64,000 nt of DNA. It comes from Agapanthus africanus. Taxonomy: Eukaryota; Streptophyta; Magnoliopsida; Asparagales; Amaryllidaceae. This document shows positions 9,641 to 17,747 of this stretch, one piece after another. The DNA is taken from contig JASDDO010000028.1 in NCBI GenBank assembly GCA_030015575.1, positions 20,935,154 through 20,999,153 of the forward strand, given 5' to 3'. The first letter of the stretch is position 1. The number at the start of each line of letters is the position of its first letter. The position numbers and the translations under genes are program-made. The notes beneath the pieces were generated by a model. That model was not told the DNA's origin. It worked only from the letters and a program-made list of their open reading frames with translations, and ran no database searches.

Positions 9641-10440
9641 TCGCGGTTGTCTCTAGGTTGTTGGTGAACCGTCGAGGTCTGGAACTAGGGATTTTGTCGT
9701 GGTTCCGATGGATGATATTGCGTCCGAGTCCTGTTGGAATGAGGAGGAACGCTATTGTTACCATCTCGTCTTGTTATATCGAGAGGAATGCTGATGTGGA
9801 GTTCGGATTTTTCCATCACTCCGCTTTGTTTTGATATTGCGTCTGCATCCTATTAGATTGCGAAGGAACGCTGTAGCTGACATTGCATCTATTGTAATGG
9901 GAAGAATGTCGAGGTGGAGCTGGGATTTTGCCGTCACTCTCTTTGTTTTGACCGTGAGGTCTTTCGTTGACGTTGCATCTGCATCCTGCTGGACTGTGAA
10001 GGAACGCCGCTGTTGACATTGCGTCTGCTGTAATGAGACGAATGCTGAGGTGGAGTCAGGATTTTGCCGTCACTTCGCTTTGCTGACCATGGGGTCTTTC
10101 GTTAACGTTGCATCTGCATCCTGCTGGACTGCAAAGGAACGTCGTTGCTGATTTTTAGGCTGTAGATATTGCTGTTAAGATTTGGAACTAGGGACTATGC
10201 TGTAGCTCCGTTTCGTCGCATCTCTGAGGTCGATTGTTGACGCCATGCCTGCATCTGATTGGAGGGACGAAGAACGCCGGTGTTGATCTCTAAGTTGTCG
10301 ATGTTGACGTCGAGACCCTGAAGCTAAGGATCTTCCTTTTCTTCATTTGTTGACATTGTGTCTGCAATATTGCGACAAATGTAGAGGTTGTCTCTAGGTT
10401 GTCTATGAATCGTCGAGATTTGGCTTCGTTTTCTGATGGA
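9640..10440. repeat. E1 degenerate tandem units (CTGCATCCTGCTGGA family)
   Basis: Phrases of the type TGCATCCTGCTGGACTG followed by GAAGGAACGCCG and GATTTTGCCGTCACT recur with variation at roughly 9730, 9840, 9970 and 10110, with spacing of about 110-140 bp. Their relatives appear once in element A near 23490-23600. Confidence 0.55.
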
Positions 10441-10477
10441 GCCTGTTGGGAAGGTGTGGTTCCCTCTTTGTTCGTGC

Positions 10478-10496
10478 CCCTGGATTGTATACAGGG
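10478..10496. repeat. GATTGTATA hairpin module (CCCTG arms) in E1
   Basis: CCCTG, then GATTGTATA, then CAGGG. The same centre carries CCGT/ACGG arms inside the Tat LTRs, for example 14210-14226. Further copies are near 11199, 23661-23679 and 24363. Confidence 0.65.
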
Positions 10497-10569
10497 ATCG
10501 ATGTGATCTTACCTGTAGGGCAAAAAGTTTCATTCTTTCATTTCATTTTTTTTATTCTTTCCGCGGTGC

Positions 10570-10800
10570 TCTATCATTTCAGCTTTTTATATCGCGAAAA
10601 TCGTGATTGCCCAATCATTTCGGCTATTTTTCGCGGTGCCCAATCATTTCGGCTATTTGTTTTATTTTTACTCGCTGCTTTTTATTGCGAGTCGCCCAAT
10701 CATTTCGGCTATTTTGTATGCATACATTTTTACTTGCTGATTTTGTTGCAGGTTGCCCTATCATTTCGGCTATTTCGCATGCATATGTGGCTTGCTGCCT
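10570..10800. repeat. CATTTCGGCTAT direct repeats in E1
   Basis: The phrase CAATCATTTCGGCTATTT recurs about five times with unequal T-rich spacers, alternating with GCGAGT/GCAGGT motifs. The homologous array in element A is at 23740-23960. Several overlapping phenylalanine-rich ORFs are by-products. Confidence 0.7.
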
Positions 10801-10944
10801 TTTTACTGCAAGCTTGGGATTAGGCACCGATTTCGGCATCAGCACCGCTACAACTGGAATATTGCCAGGAGTGAATCATCATTTGCCTCTGTCGATGTCG
10901 AACAAAGGTGGCTTAGTAAACAGGGTTAGGGTCCTGTTGACTAA

Positions 10945-11125
10945 GGCTTTTGACTTCATGAGCCATAAGGGTCTCATAAAGGTATTTCTCCCTACAAGTC
11001 GTGAGGATCTCGTAGGTGTGTTTTCTCCTTAGGAATCATGAGGATTCCTAAGTGCATATTCCCCTGTAAGTCGTAAGGATCTTACAAAAGGGTTTTCTCC
11101 TTATAAGTCGAGAGGACTTATAAGG
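10945..11125. repeat. E1 hairpin array, block 2
   Basis: Same series as 8411-8600. The third member (11028-11052) has arms CTTAGGAA/TTCCTAAG around TCATGAGGA, where block 1 has CTTAGGAG/CTCCTAAG: both arms changed together. The last member has CCTTATAAG/CTTATAAGG around TCGAGAGGA. Confidence 0.8.
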
Positions 11126-11289
11126 GTTGTTCATCGTGCGAACATATCCCTAGTCACGGATTGGAGTTGGTTAGGGAAATGTTTATTCGCGCTCGTGGAT
11201 TGTATACAAGGGTCAGTATTGAGCCGCTTGTAGGGAAATATCGGAGGTTGTGGGGGTTTGCTTAAGAACAGGTTCAGGTCTCTGTAACT

Positions 11290-11475
11290 TAAGACTTTCA
11301 ACTCTTAAGAGCCGTGAGGGTCCCATAAGAGAGTTCTCCTTACGAGTCGTGAGGATCTCGCAAGTGTAATTTCTCCTTAGGAATCATGAGGATTCCTAAG
11401 TGTATTGCCCCTGTAAGTCGTAAGGATCTTACAAAAGGGTCACAAGGTCGAGAGGACCCTGTATGTGTCTTTTAA
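11290..11475. repeat. E1 hairpin array, block 3
   Basis: A third copy of the series: arms TTATGAG/CCCATAA-like, TTACGAG/CTCGCAA, TTAGGAA/TTCCTAA, TGTAAG/CTTACA and a GGTC/GACC-type end member, all around loops of the TCGTGAGGA family. Confidence 0.75.
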
Positions 11476-11790
11476 TGAGGTTGCGCCCTTTCGGGTTTTC
11501 ACAAACACTCGCCGGTAGCCCTGCTGTTTTTACTCACGGGGCCCTTTCGGGTTTTCATCCGTGCCCATTTTGCTTATGGACATACCTTTTTTCTTTTTTC
11601 TTTTTTTCTTCTCTTTTTTATATATATGTATAATGAGGTTGCGCCCTTTCGAGTTTTCACAAACACTCGCCGGTAGCCCTGCTGTTTTTACTTACGGAGC
11701 CCTTTCGGGTTTTCATCCGTGCCCATTTTGCTTATGGACATACCGTTTTTGTTTTTATTTATTTTTTTTTTTTTATTCTCTCCTTTTTTT
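11474..11790. repeat. 158-bp duplication with pyrimidine tails in E1
   Basis: AATGAGGTTGCGCCCTTTCG begins at 11474 and recurs at 11632. Each copy contains CACAAACACTCGCCGG and ends in a long T-rich tract. A single homologous copy lies in element A at about 24650-24790. Confidence 0.7.
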
Positions 11791-11864
11791 ATCGGCTTTG
11801 GGATGCCACGATCCGCCGTAGCTTCTTGACATCTCGGCCAACAGCTAGTTTTAGGACATAGTGG

Positions 11865-11995
11865 TCTGTTGTTAGTTTAAGGACGTTTCGGTCCGCTGTT
11901 AGTTTAAGGACGTTTGGTCCATTGTTAGTTTAAGGATGTTTCGGTCCGCTGTTAGTTTAAGGACGTTTCGGTCCGCTGTTGCCGTATTTGAGGCG
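11865..11995. repeat. 27-bp tandem repeats in E1
   Basis: Units read GTTAGTTTAAGGACG, then TTTCGGTCCGCT; four to five copies. Each holds the arms GGAC and GTCC around a short centre. Homologous units lie in A at 24833-24905 and, diverged, in A's LTRs (14480-14580, 34880-34980). Confidence 0.75.
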
Positions 11996-12021
11996 GATCT
12001 CTAGTTTACTGACTTTTCGGT

Positions 12022-12480
12022 CTATGGGGCTTTCCTTATGAATGAGCATGATGCCCCCGGCGTATCCATCTTTCTCGGAGCATGTGGTTGTGGCGGGCTT
12101 ACCTTCCAGTTTTCGGACAGCGCGAACTTGCCCTGTTGGTATTGGTCTTCAACCCAGTTTTTGAAGATGTAGCAATTTTCGATCGGATGGCCCAATACTT
12201 GGTGGTAAGGGCAGTAATTAGGATTGTTGACATCGTTCAGTTGTAGTGGGAGTTTCGGCTCCGGTATAGTGATAAGCCTGTTGCGCACTGCTAGTTCGAA
12301 CAGCCTCCTCGTTTCATCCCGAGGAAATGAGTAAGGACGTTTCAACTTTTCATAGAAGGGTTGCCGCTTATTGCTTTGGAAAACAACCGGTCTAGGGTCA
12401 CTCGATTGTTGTTGAGCGTTGACGATAAAGGCCGTATTTCCTTTCCCTTTATCTTTTTTGTTCGAACCCTTATTTACGGG
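12022..12480 (-). pseudogene. gag: E1 second copy of the gag nucleocapsid-like module
   Basis: Minus-strand coding sequence (frame 12624 to 12022) continues from protease-leader sequence into a repeat of the gag module containing NYCPYHQ...HPIENC, so E1 carries the knuckle module twice (here and at 12915-13887). The switch occurs inside a GATAAAGGGAAAGG-like purine run (+ strand about 12441-12456) that both gag and the pol leader share in intact relatives. The frame ends at 12022, where sequence jumps into minisatellite DNA: the pol deletion point. Confidence 0.7.
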
Positions 12481-12890
12481 TCCGAGATTCTTTCCGGGTA
12501 GCATGCCCTTGCACGGATGAATGTTCTCGCAACTCCTCAATTCTTTCGTTTCAGAGATGGATTCCTTGAAGAGAGGGCCGAGGGCTACTTTTCGTCGGAG
12601 TCGCTCCCGAAGGTGAGAATTCACGGTCCCTTGGGATCAACCTTATGACAATTGCCAGCTATTCTTATATGCTCATTTGTCGCACTTTTCTGCTGTCTAT
12701 GGGCTTCACGTTTTGTCTTGTTGAAGTGTTGCCTGTATGCGACATACTCTTGCCACCAACACTTAAAGGAGTTGCAATCTTCAGTAGGATGTGTGATCTT
12801 CTGATGATATAAGCAGAAGTTAGGATGCACGTCCGCTTCATCAAGATGTATCCCACCAGGAGAATTTTCTCTGAAAGAGGGCGGCCTCAT
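12480..12890 (-). pseudogene. E1 gag/protease linker with second zinc-knuckle-like motif
   Basis: From 12890 the frame reads a CLYHQ...HPTEDC motif (C-x2-H-x5-HP-x3-C) followed by basic sequence and a stop at 12621-12623. The sequence goes on, out of frame, into the ALGPLFKES and KNLGP region that precedes protease in element A. Relative frames show at least one frameshift near 12600-12630. The protease itself is missing. Confidence 0.7.
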
Positions 12891-12914
12891 CCCTATCGAT
12901 ATGGCTTTGGCGAA

Positions 12915-13887
12915 TCATTTCCTTGTCTTGATCCTGCTTTCATTTGCGGCGGATGTACTTTGATCTGGTGGGAGTGTTCCGACCTTTTTGTCTAGTCGCC
13001 GGCGTTTGGCCTTTTCAAATATGGCCATCTCACGCTCCCGATCAGCTTTACTTTTCAGATGAATTTCACTCAGGAAGGCGTCGATCATTTCATCTGACGG
13101 CCTCAGAAGTTCCGATTCAGGCTCTGCCCCCAGTTTCTTTGTGCGAAGAGCCTCTTCATCGTCTAGCGATGAATGAGAGATCACATGGCAACTTGCTACG
13201 TAATCCTCAGATTCATCCGACGATTCTTCCCCATCATCTCCGTCCTCAAGGACGTGGCTGAGGAATTTCTGGAGCATGATTGGAGTCCGTGCCTTCTGGC
13301 TATAATCTTCCAGCGCGTCAATCTGCTTTTGTAGGTCCGTGCGCTTGTCGCCAAGCTTCACAAGCTTCTTGGATTTCTGCTTCTTTTTTGAAGATTTCGA
13401 CGGCTGGGTGTGAATGCTTTTGCTATCACCACCAATATTTGGAATTGGGCGCGGCTTCAGCATCCCCTTGATGATCTCAGGTTCCAACGGGTTCTTCCAT
13501 CTAATCGCCGGGCACGTCTGAAGATCATTCAGCATCCTTTTGGTCTTGGCCGAAAGAGCAACCTCCCATGGAGCTTCCTCAACAAAAGAGCACGTTGCCC
13601 CCGGTGTGTTTGTCTTCTTAGGAGTGTGAGGCTGTGGCGGGTTCACCTTCCAGTTTTCGGATAACGTAAACTTGCCTTGTTGGTACTGATCTTCGATCCA
13701 TCCTATAAAGATGAAGCAATTTTTGATTGGATGGCTTACCGCTTGGTGGTAAGGGCAGTAATTAAGATCGTTGACATCGCCTGGCTGCAACGGACGTTTT
13801 GGATTCGGCAGATGGATGAGTCTGTTGCGCACTGCCAGCTCGAACAGTCTCCTTGTTTTATCCTGAGGAAACGAGTAAGGACGCCCC
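12915..13887 (-). pseudogene. gag: E1 gag C-terminal part, cut by the insertion of A
   Basis: Reads, from 13887, PYSFPQDKTRRLFELAVRN, the knuckle-like NYCPYHQ...HPIKNC, a lysine-rich stretch (KSSKKKQKSKK) and an acidic region, ending at a stop at 12915-12917. The frame continues directly from gag at 37258 when the inserted element and one target copy are ignored. The first ten codons of the open frame above 13887 belong to A's LTR and are not gag. Confidence 0.85.
13883..13887. other. Target-site duplication of element A, left copy
   Basis: GCCCC directly before the LTR start TGTTCCCCTCC. The partner at 37253-37257 is GTCCC, one mismatch. Confidence 0.8.
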
Positions 13888-14479
13888 TGTTCCCCTCCGA
13901 ATGGCGGCCGAGACATGGCAGTCTTGACTGAGATTCGGGGCAGATGCTATATGGTGCTATCCGTCTACCTCTCTGAAGATGCCAGGTTGATTTATGGCGC
14001 CATGTATCGAAGGTTTAAACGGATGCGTCCGATGTAGCAGACTTCGTCAGATTCCCCCTCGCTTGAGGGGTTTTTTTTTATTGTGGGGACGCTCTTCCCT
14101 GCAGGCGCAAGCCCCTGCAGTTAATTACGCTACCGTACGGCGATAACAACTTTCTCCTTCTTCAGAAATTTCGCTTCGAGTCGTGTGTGTTTATTTTGTG
14201 TTTGGTTGCCCGTGGATTGTATACGGAGACTGAGTTGTGTCGTCGCCCGTAGGGCGTGGACTAGTCCAAATCCGTATTATCTTAGATTTGGGTTTGGGGG
14301 TTGGGTTTAAGGATACATTAGCCTCGTTTGAGACTAAGATCAACTTAAACGTTTGTTAAGGACACGTTAGTCTGAATTTAGACTAAGATCAACTTAACGG
14401 GATCGTTTAGATCCAACAAGAGAGCAACTTAGGAAGCGGCCATGTTGTTTAGTTTAGTGACATTGCGTTCAATAGGTAG

Positions 14480-14700
14480 TTTTAAGGACATTACGGTCCA
14501 TAGATAGTTTAAGGACATTACGGTCCATAGATAGTTTAAGGACATTACGGTCCAATGTTAGTTTTAAGACGTTACGGTCGAGGTTAAGGACGTCGTAGTC
14601 CGTAGATTTAAGGACTCCACAGTCCAATGTTAGTTTTAAGACATCACGGTCAAGGTTAAGGACCTCATAGTCCATGAGTTTAAGGACCTCACAGTCCGTA
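14480..14700. repeat. Short tandem repeats inside A's 3' LTR
   Basis: Three units of TTTAAGGACATTACGGTCCA type (about 28 bp apart) are followed by AAGGACTCCACAGTCC and AAGGACCTCATAGTCC units. These same units form the 72-bp array at 22361-22660 in the internal domain. Confidence 0.7.
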
Positions 14701-14989
14701 TCAATGTGTGGTCATCGGGACCCGTCAGCTCTTTGAAGACGTTGAGGAATTACAACGCTAAGTATCAAAGGAGTGAAGAGATGTACCCTTAAACCGAGGT
14801 AGATTAAATAGTCTTTGGCCCAATTTAGAACCAAGACCAATTAATTGTATTATGAGCCCATTGGCTCAGTTAAGTCTGGATTGAGGACTTATGGCCAGCG
14901 TGGGCTAAATCCGATCATGCTTAGGATATGGACCCTCTGTTGGTCCATTGAAAGAGAGGCTTTGCCTCTGGAAACTTAGCCAATTGAAA

Positions 14990-15305
14990 CTAGTGTTAAA
15001 CACTAGACCGACAGTGTTGAACACTGAGAATGATATTGACAAACTGATGTTAAATGCCAAAAGATAATCAATGTCGCATACTGGCCACAGGGCTTTCAAA
15101 TTAGTGTTAAACACTAAAGCAGGTCAGTGTTAAACACTGGAAAGAGAGATTCCCAAATTAATGGTAACCGAAATTTAATTTAGTGTTAAACACTAAGAAA
15201 TTTAATGTTAAACACTGCAAAGAGAATTTTTCAATTAGTGTTAAACACTAAGGCAAATCAGTGTTAAACACTGGATACAGAGGTTTCGATTTAGTGTTAA
15301 ATACT
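14990..15305. repeat. AGTGTTAAACACT palindrome cluster
   Basis: About ten copies of AGTGTT-a-AACACT (one with g at the centre) spaced some 20-40 bp apart. Outer bases alternate between TTAG...CTAA and TCAG...CTGG, with pairing kept in each type. The homologous cluster in the 5' LTR is at 35405-35730. Confidence 0.85.
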
Positions 15306-15309
15306 AAGA

Positions 15310-15530
15310 CAAGAGGGGTCACGTGGTAGCACGTGAGAGCGCCCTCTCTTTATTTGTTCTGCCGAGAGTATGGAGTATTTTCTAGCGTCACGTGCTGTCA
15401 CGTGACGGGCATTTAAGTGTTCGTCTGTTAGAGCTTCTGCTAGGTGTCACGTGGGGCACGTGAGGAGTTATCTCAAAACTCTTCTCTGTGGGCCTTTTCA
15501 GGGGTCACGTGGTAACACATGACCCTGTTT
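15310..15530. promoter_or_regulatory. Paired G-box cluster 1 in A's 3' LTR
   Basis: Four pairs of the form TCACGTG-n4 or 5-CACGTGA at about 15318, 15390, 15448 and 15502 (last pair with one box mutated to CACATG). CACGTG is the plant G-box for bHLH/bZIP factors (known). The regularly spaced pairs form larger inverted repeats. A regulatory role is inferred. Confidence 0.55.
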
Positions 15531-15559
15531 CTTTGCCTGTTTGAGGATGCGTTTCTCTT

Positions 15560-16060
15560 CTTTTAAGAATTAAATTCTTCATGGGGTTAGACCCTAGCAA
15601 TAAACTTCCCGTTTCCTTCTGAGGGATCATAGAGTTGAACTCTAATTTGTCTTCTGTGGGAATTGAATTCCTATGCATGTGAGGAATTAGGTTCTTGTTA
15701 TTTTAACAGATTTGAGTTCTAGGGTTAAACCCTGGTTCTGTTCATTTGAAGGAATTAAATTCCTGTGACATAGGGTTAAACCCTAATTTTATTTTAATGG
15801 AATTAAATTCCTATAGTTCTATGAGAATTAAATTCTCAAACTTCCATTCCCTCCCCCTATGCTTTGGATCTGCATGGCAGGATCTCAACCCAACGAGAAT
15901 TAAATTCTCAATTCATGGGGAGATGTGCACTTTGCAGATCCTCCACTAAAGAGAGAACTAAGTTCTCTTTTTAAATATAAGATTTAAACTCTTTCGAGAA
16001 TTAAATTCTCTTTCTTTGTTTTCTTTAAAAGCTTTCCCTTTCTTACCTAGGGTTTTCTTT
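15560..16060. repeat. TTAAA-centred palindrome series in A's 3' LTR
   Basis: Successive palindromes keep the centre TT-A-AA but change arms: AAGAA/TTCTT (15565), AGAG/CTCT with g centre, AGGG/CCCT, AGGAA/TTCCT, TAGGG/CCCTA, GGAA/TTCC, TGAGAA/TTCTCA (15829), GAGAA/TTCTC, and AGAGAAC-taa-GTTCTCT. The centre base is A or G throughout this half. Confidence 0.8.
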
Positions 16061-16160
16061 TGCAGAAGATCAAATTCTTCCAAAGTCTCAAGGCTCTCTC
16101 TCCTTTTTTTATCTCCCTGTATATGGATCTCTGTATATCTCTCTCTCCCTATTTTGGCTC

Positions 16161-16169
16161 CTATTTATA
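16161..16169 (-). promoter_or_regulatory. TATA box of element A LTR
   Basis: TATAAATAG on the minus strand, itself within the palindrome CTCCTA-ttta-TAGGAG. Equivalent in the 5' LTR at 36580-36588. Transcription would run toward lower coordinates, into gag for the 5' copy. Confidence 0.6.
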
Positions 16170-16504
16170 GGAGAAGGAGCAGAATCAATTAGCTTTAGTG
16201 AATCATTCATTGATGGATTTGATTTGTATTCCTTAGAGATTTGATTTGCATTCATCATTCATTTGGACCTTTGGATTATTAGGTGAATTTTATTCACCCT
16301 TGGATTTTAAATCCAAAGATATTCCTTTATTGTTTCGGTTAGATTTTAAGGGGAAATCTTTCCAAGTTCAAGATTTTTCCATAGATAGGTGATATTTAAT
16401 CACCTTTAAATCTTTAATCCAATCGGTTCCAAATAATCATTCTCCATTGGAAAGATTCGAATGCTGTTCAGAATTTAATTCTGTTAAATAGATGGGCTTT
16501 GAAA

Positions 16505-16785
16505 GCCGGTCACGTGTGGCCACGTGACCCTTCACGTGACCCATGGTCACGTGTAGGCACGTGACCCCCCTGGAACGAGCTTTCTTCTCCTTTCTGCGCT
16601 CTGTCTTTTAGCCGCTGTTCAGCCGTCACGTGCCAACACGTGACCCCTGGTCACGTGTGAGCACGTGACCTTTTCTGGAGCCTTTTCTTTGATTTAATCA
16701 AGGAGCCGAATCTGCCTTTGCCGCTGCTTTTAATTGTCACGTGCCAACACGTGACTGCTGGTCACGTGGTAGCACGTGATGCTTC
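16505..16785. promoter_or_regulatory. Paired G-box cluster 2 in A's 3' LTR
   Basis: About thirteen CACGTG boxes in 280 bp, mostly as GTCACGTG-n4-CACGTGAC pairs. It lies upstream of the TATA box on the element strand (within U3), the expected place for enhancer sites. In the 5' LTR (36925-37215) a 27-bp block is altered, so box number differs slightly. Confidence 0.55.
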
Positions 16786-16820
16786 TTCTGTAAACTTTCC
16801 TGATTTTAAATCAGGAAACA

Positions 16821-16835
16821 AATGCCCCCACAGCG
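16821..16835 (-). other. Polypurine tract of element A
   Basis: On the minus strand CGCTGTGGGGGCATT directly precedes the LTR start TGTTTCC. Confidence 0.7.
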
Positions 16836-16933
16836 TTGTTCTCACGTGTCTGCACGTAAGTGCAACGCTGTCACTTTTGTGACCGTTGGATTCCTCTAGG
16901 GATTTGGGGAGATGAAGCGTTTCCATCACATCT

Positions 16934-16940
16934 TATAATA
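16934..16940 (+). promoter_or_regulatory. TATA-like box for A's antisense gene
   Basis: TATAATA on the + strand about 115 bp inside the internal domain and about 155 bp before the leader donor. Its position matches the TATAAATA at 7193 in E1. Confidence 0.4.
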
Positions 16941-17092
16941 TCCATGTCCTTTCAGAGTAGCCTCCACTTTGCTCATCTTCTTCCTTGCATACTTTTCTTT
17001 CTGAGAATTTAATTCTCCTTTCCAGAGCTTAGTTCTCTGCCTTGAACAATTTTCAGAGTTTAACTCTGTTCGGAAAGAATTCTTTTCTTCAG

Positions 17093-17747
17093 GTAATGCT
17101 CTCGAACGAGCGATGAACTCTCATGTCCTTCTGGATTTTAAGTCCATAGCGAGGGTTTCATTCCTCTAAATATGAACCCATGAAACCAATTAATCTTCAG
17201 CAGTAAATCTCTTTTAGGGTTCATCTGATCCTCTAAGGAGATGATGATGACAGTTCAAATCCATGGAGTTTAACTCCGTTTACAGAAAAAAAAGTTTCTG
17301 GGGTTTTAATTCCCCTTTCCAAAAGGAATTTAATTCCTGTGAAGAACTAAGTTCTTCCCCATAGAGGCTTTTTAGGGTTTCCTTCGCCCCAGGTTGTCTT
17401 TCTGTGATCAGTAAAGAAGACGGTTGCAATGATGTCTTTTGTGGGAATTTAATTCTCCTGATCTTGTTTGATTTGTTGTAGAGCCCAAGTTAGATTTGTC
17501 CTTTAGGAGAATGTGTAGGGCCATTTGAAACCCACTGCCTATTTAATGAGGATATCCCTTTTGTCTTATTACAATTGCTTAGTCTCATTATTAACGAGCC
17601 GTCAACCTGATTCTATGAGGCCCACGTGTTTTGTAGCCAACGGTCCCAGAAAAATCTACTGTTGCTTTCTTTAACTAGTCTTCATGTTCATGCATGGATA
17701 TATATCGCTGACTTCGCTTTTGACGGTCTTCTTCCATTCGATTTTAG
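17093..17747 (+). other. Putative 5' leader intron of A's antisense gene
   Basis: Donor CAG|GTAATGCT at 17093 and acceptor CGATTTTAG at 17747; the ATG follows at 17753. The intron contains more TTTAA-centred palindromes (GGAGTT-t-AACTCC, GGAATT-t-AATTCC). Confidence 0.5.

Larger units (their letters stand above)
13888..16820 (-). repeat. Element A 3' LTR
   Basis: On + it starts TGTTCCCCTCCGAATGG and ends CAGGAAACA; on the element's own strand TGTTTCC...GGGGAACA. The partner is 34302-37252. A minus-strand TATAAATAG at 16161-16169 sets U3 at roughly 16820-16130. U3 and upper R carry dozens of short palindromes with TTAAA or TTTAA centres, AGTGTT-a-AACACT units (14990-15305), and about 20 CACGTG boxes (15310-15530, 16505-16780). 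The U5 side (13888-14700) holds CTGCAGG...CCCTGCAG, the GATTGTATA module and 27-bp and 72-bp type repeats. Confidence 0.92.

Noticed and set aside
12915-13916. A 333-codon ORF beginning in the LTR and continuing into gag, seemingly an LTR-gag fusion gene
   Set aside because: The junction is the edge of an inserted element with a target duplication; the first codons are LTR sequence read by chance.
15730-15800. Telomere-like CCCTAA/AGGGTT motifs
   Set aside because: They are arms of TAGGGTT-a-AACCCTA palindromes in the LTR, not tandem telomere repeats.
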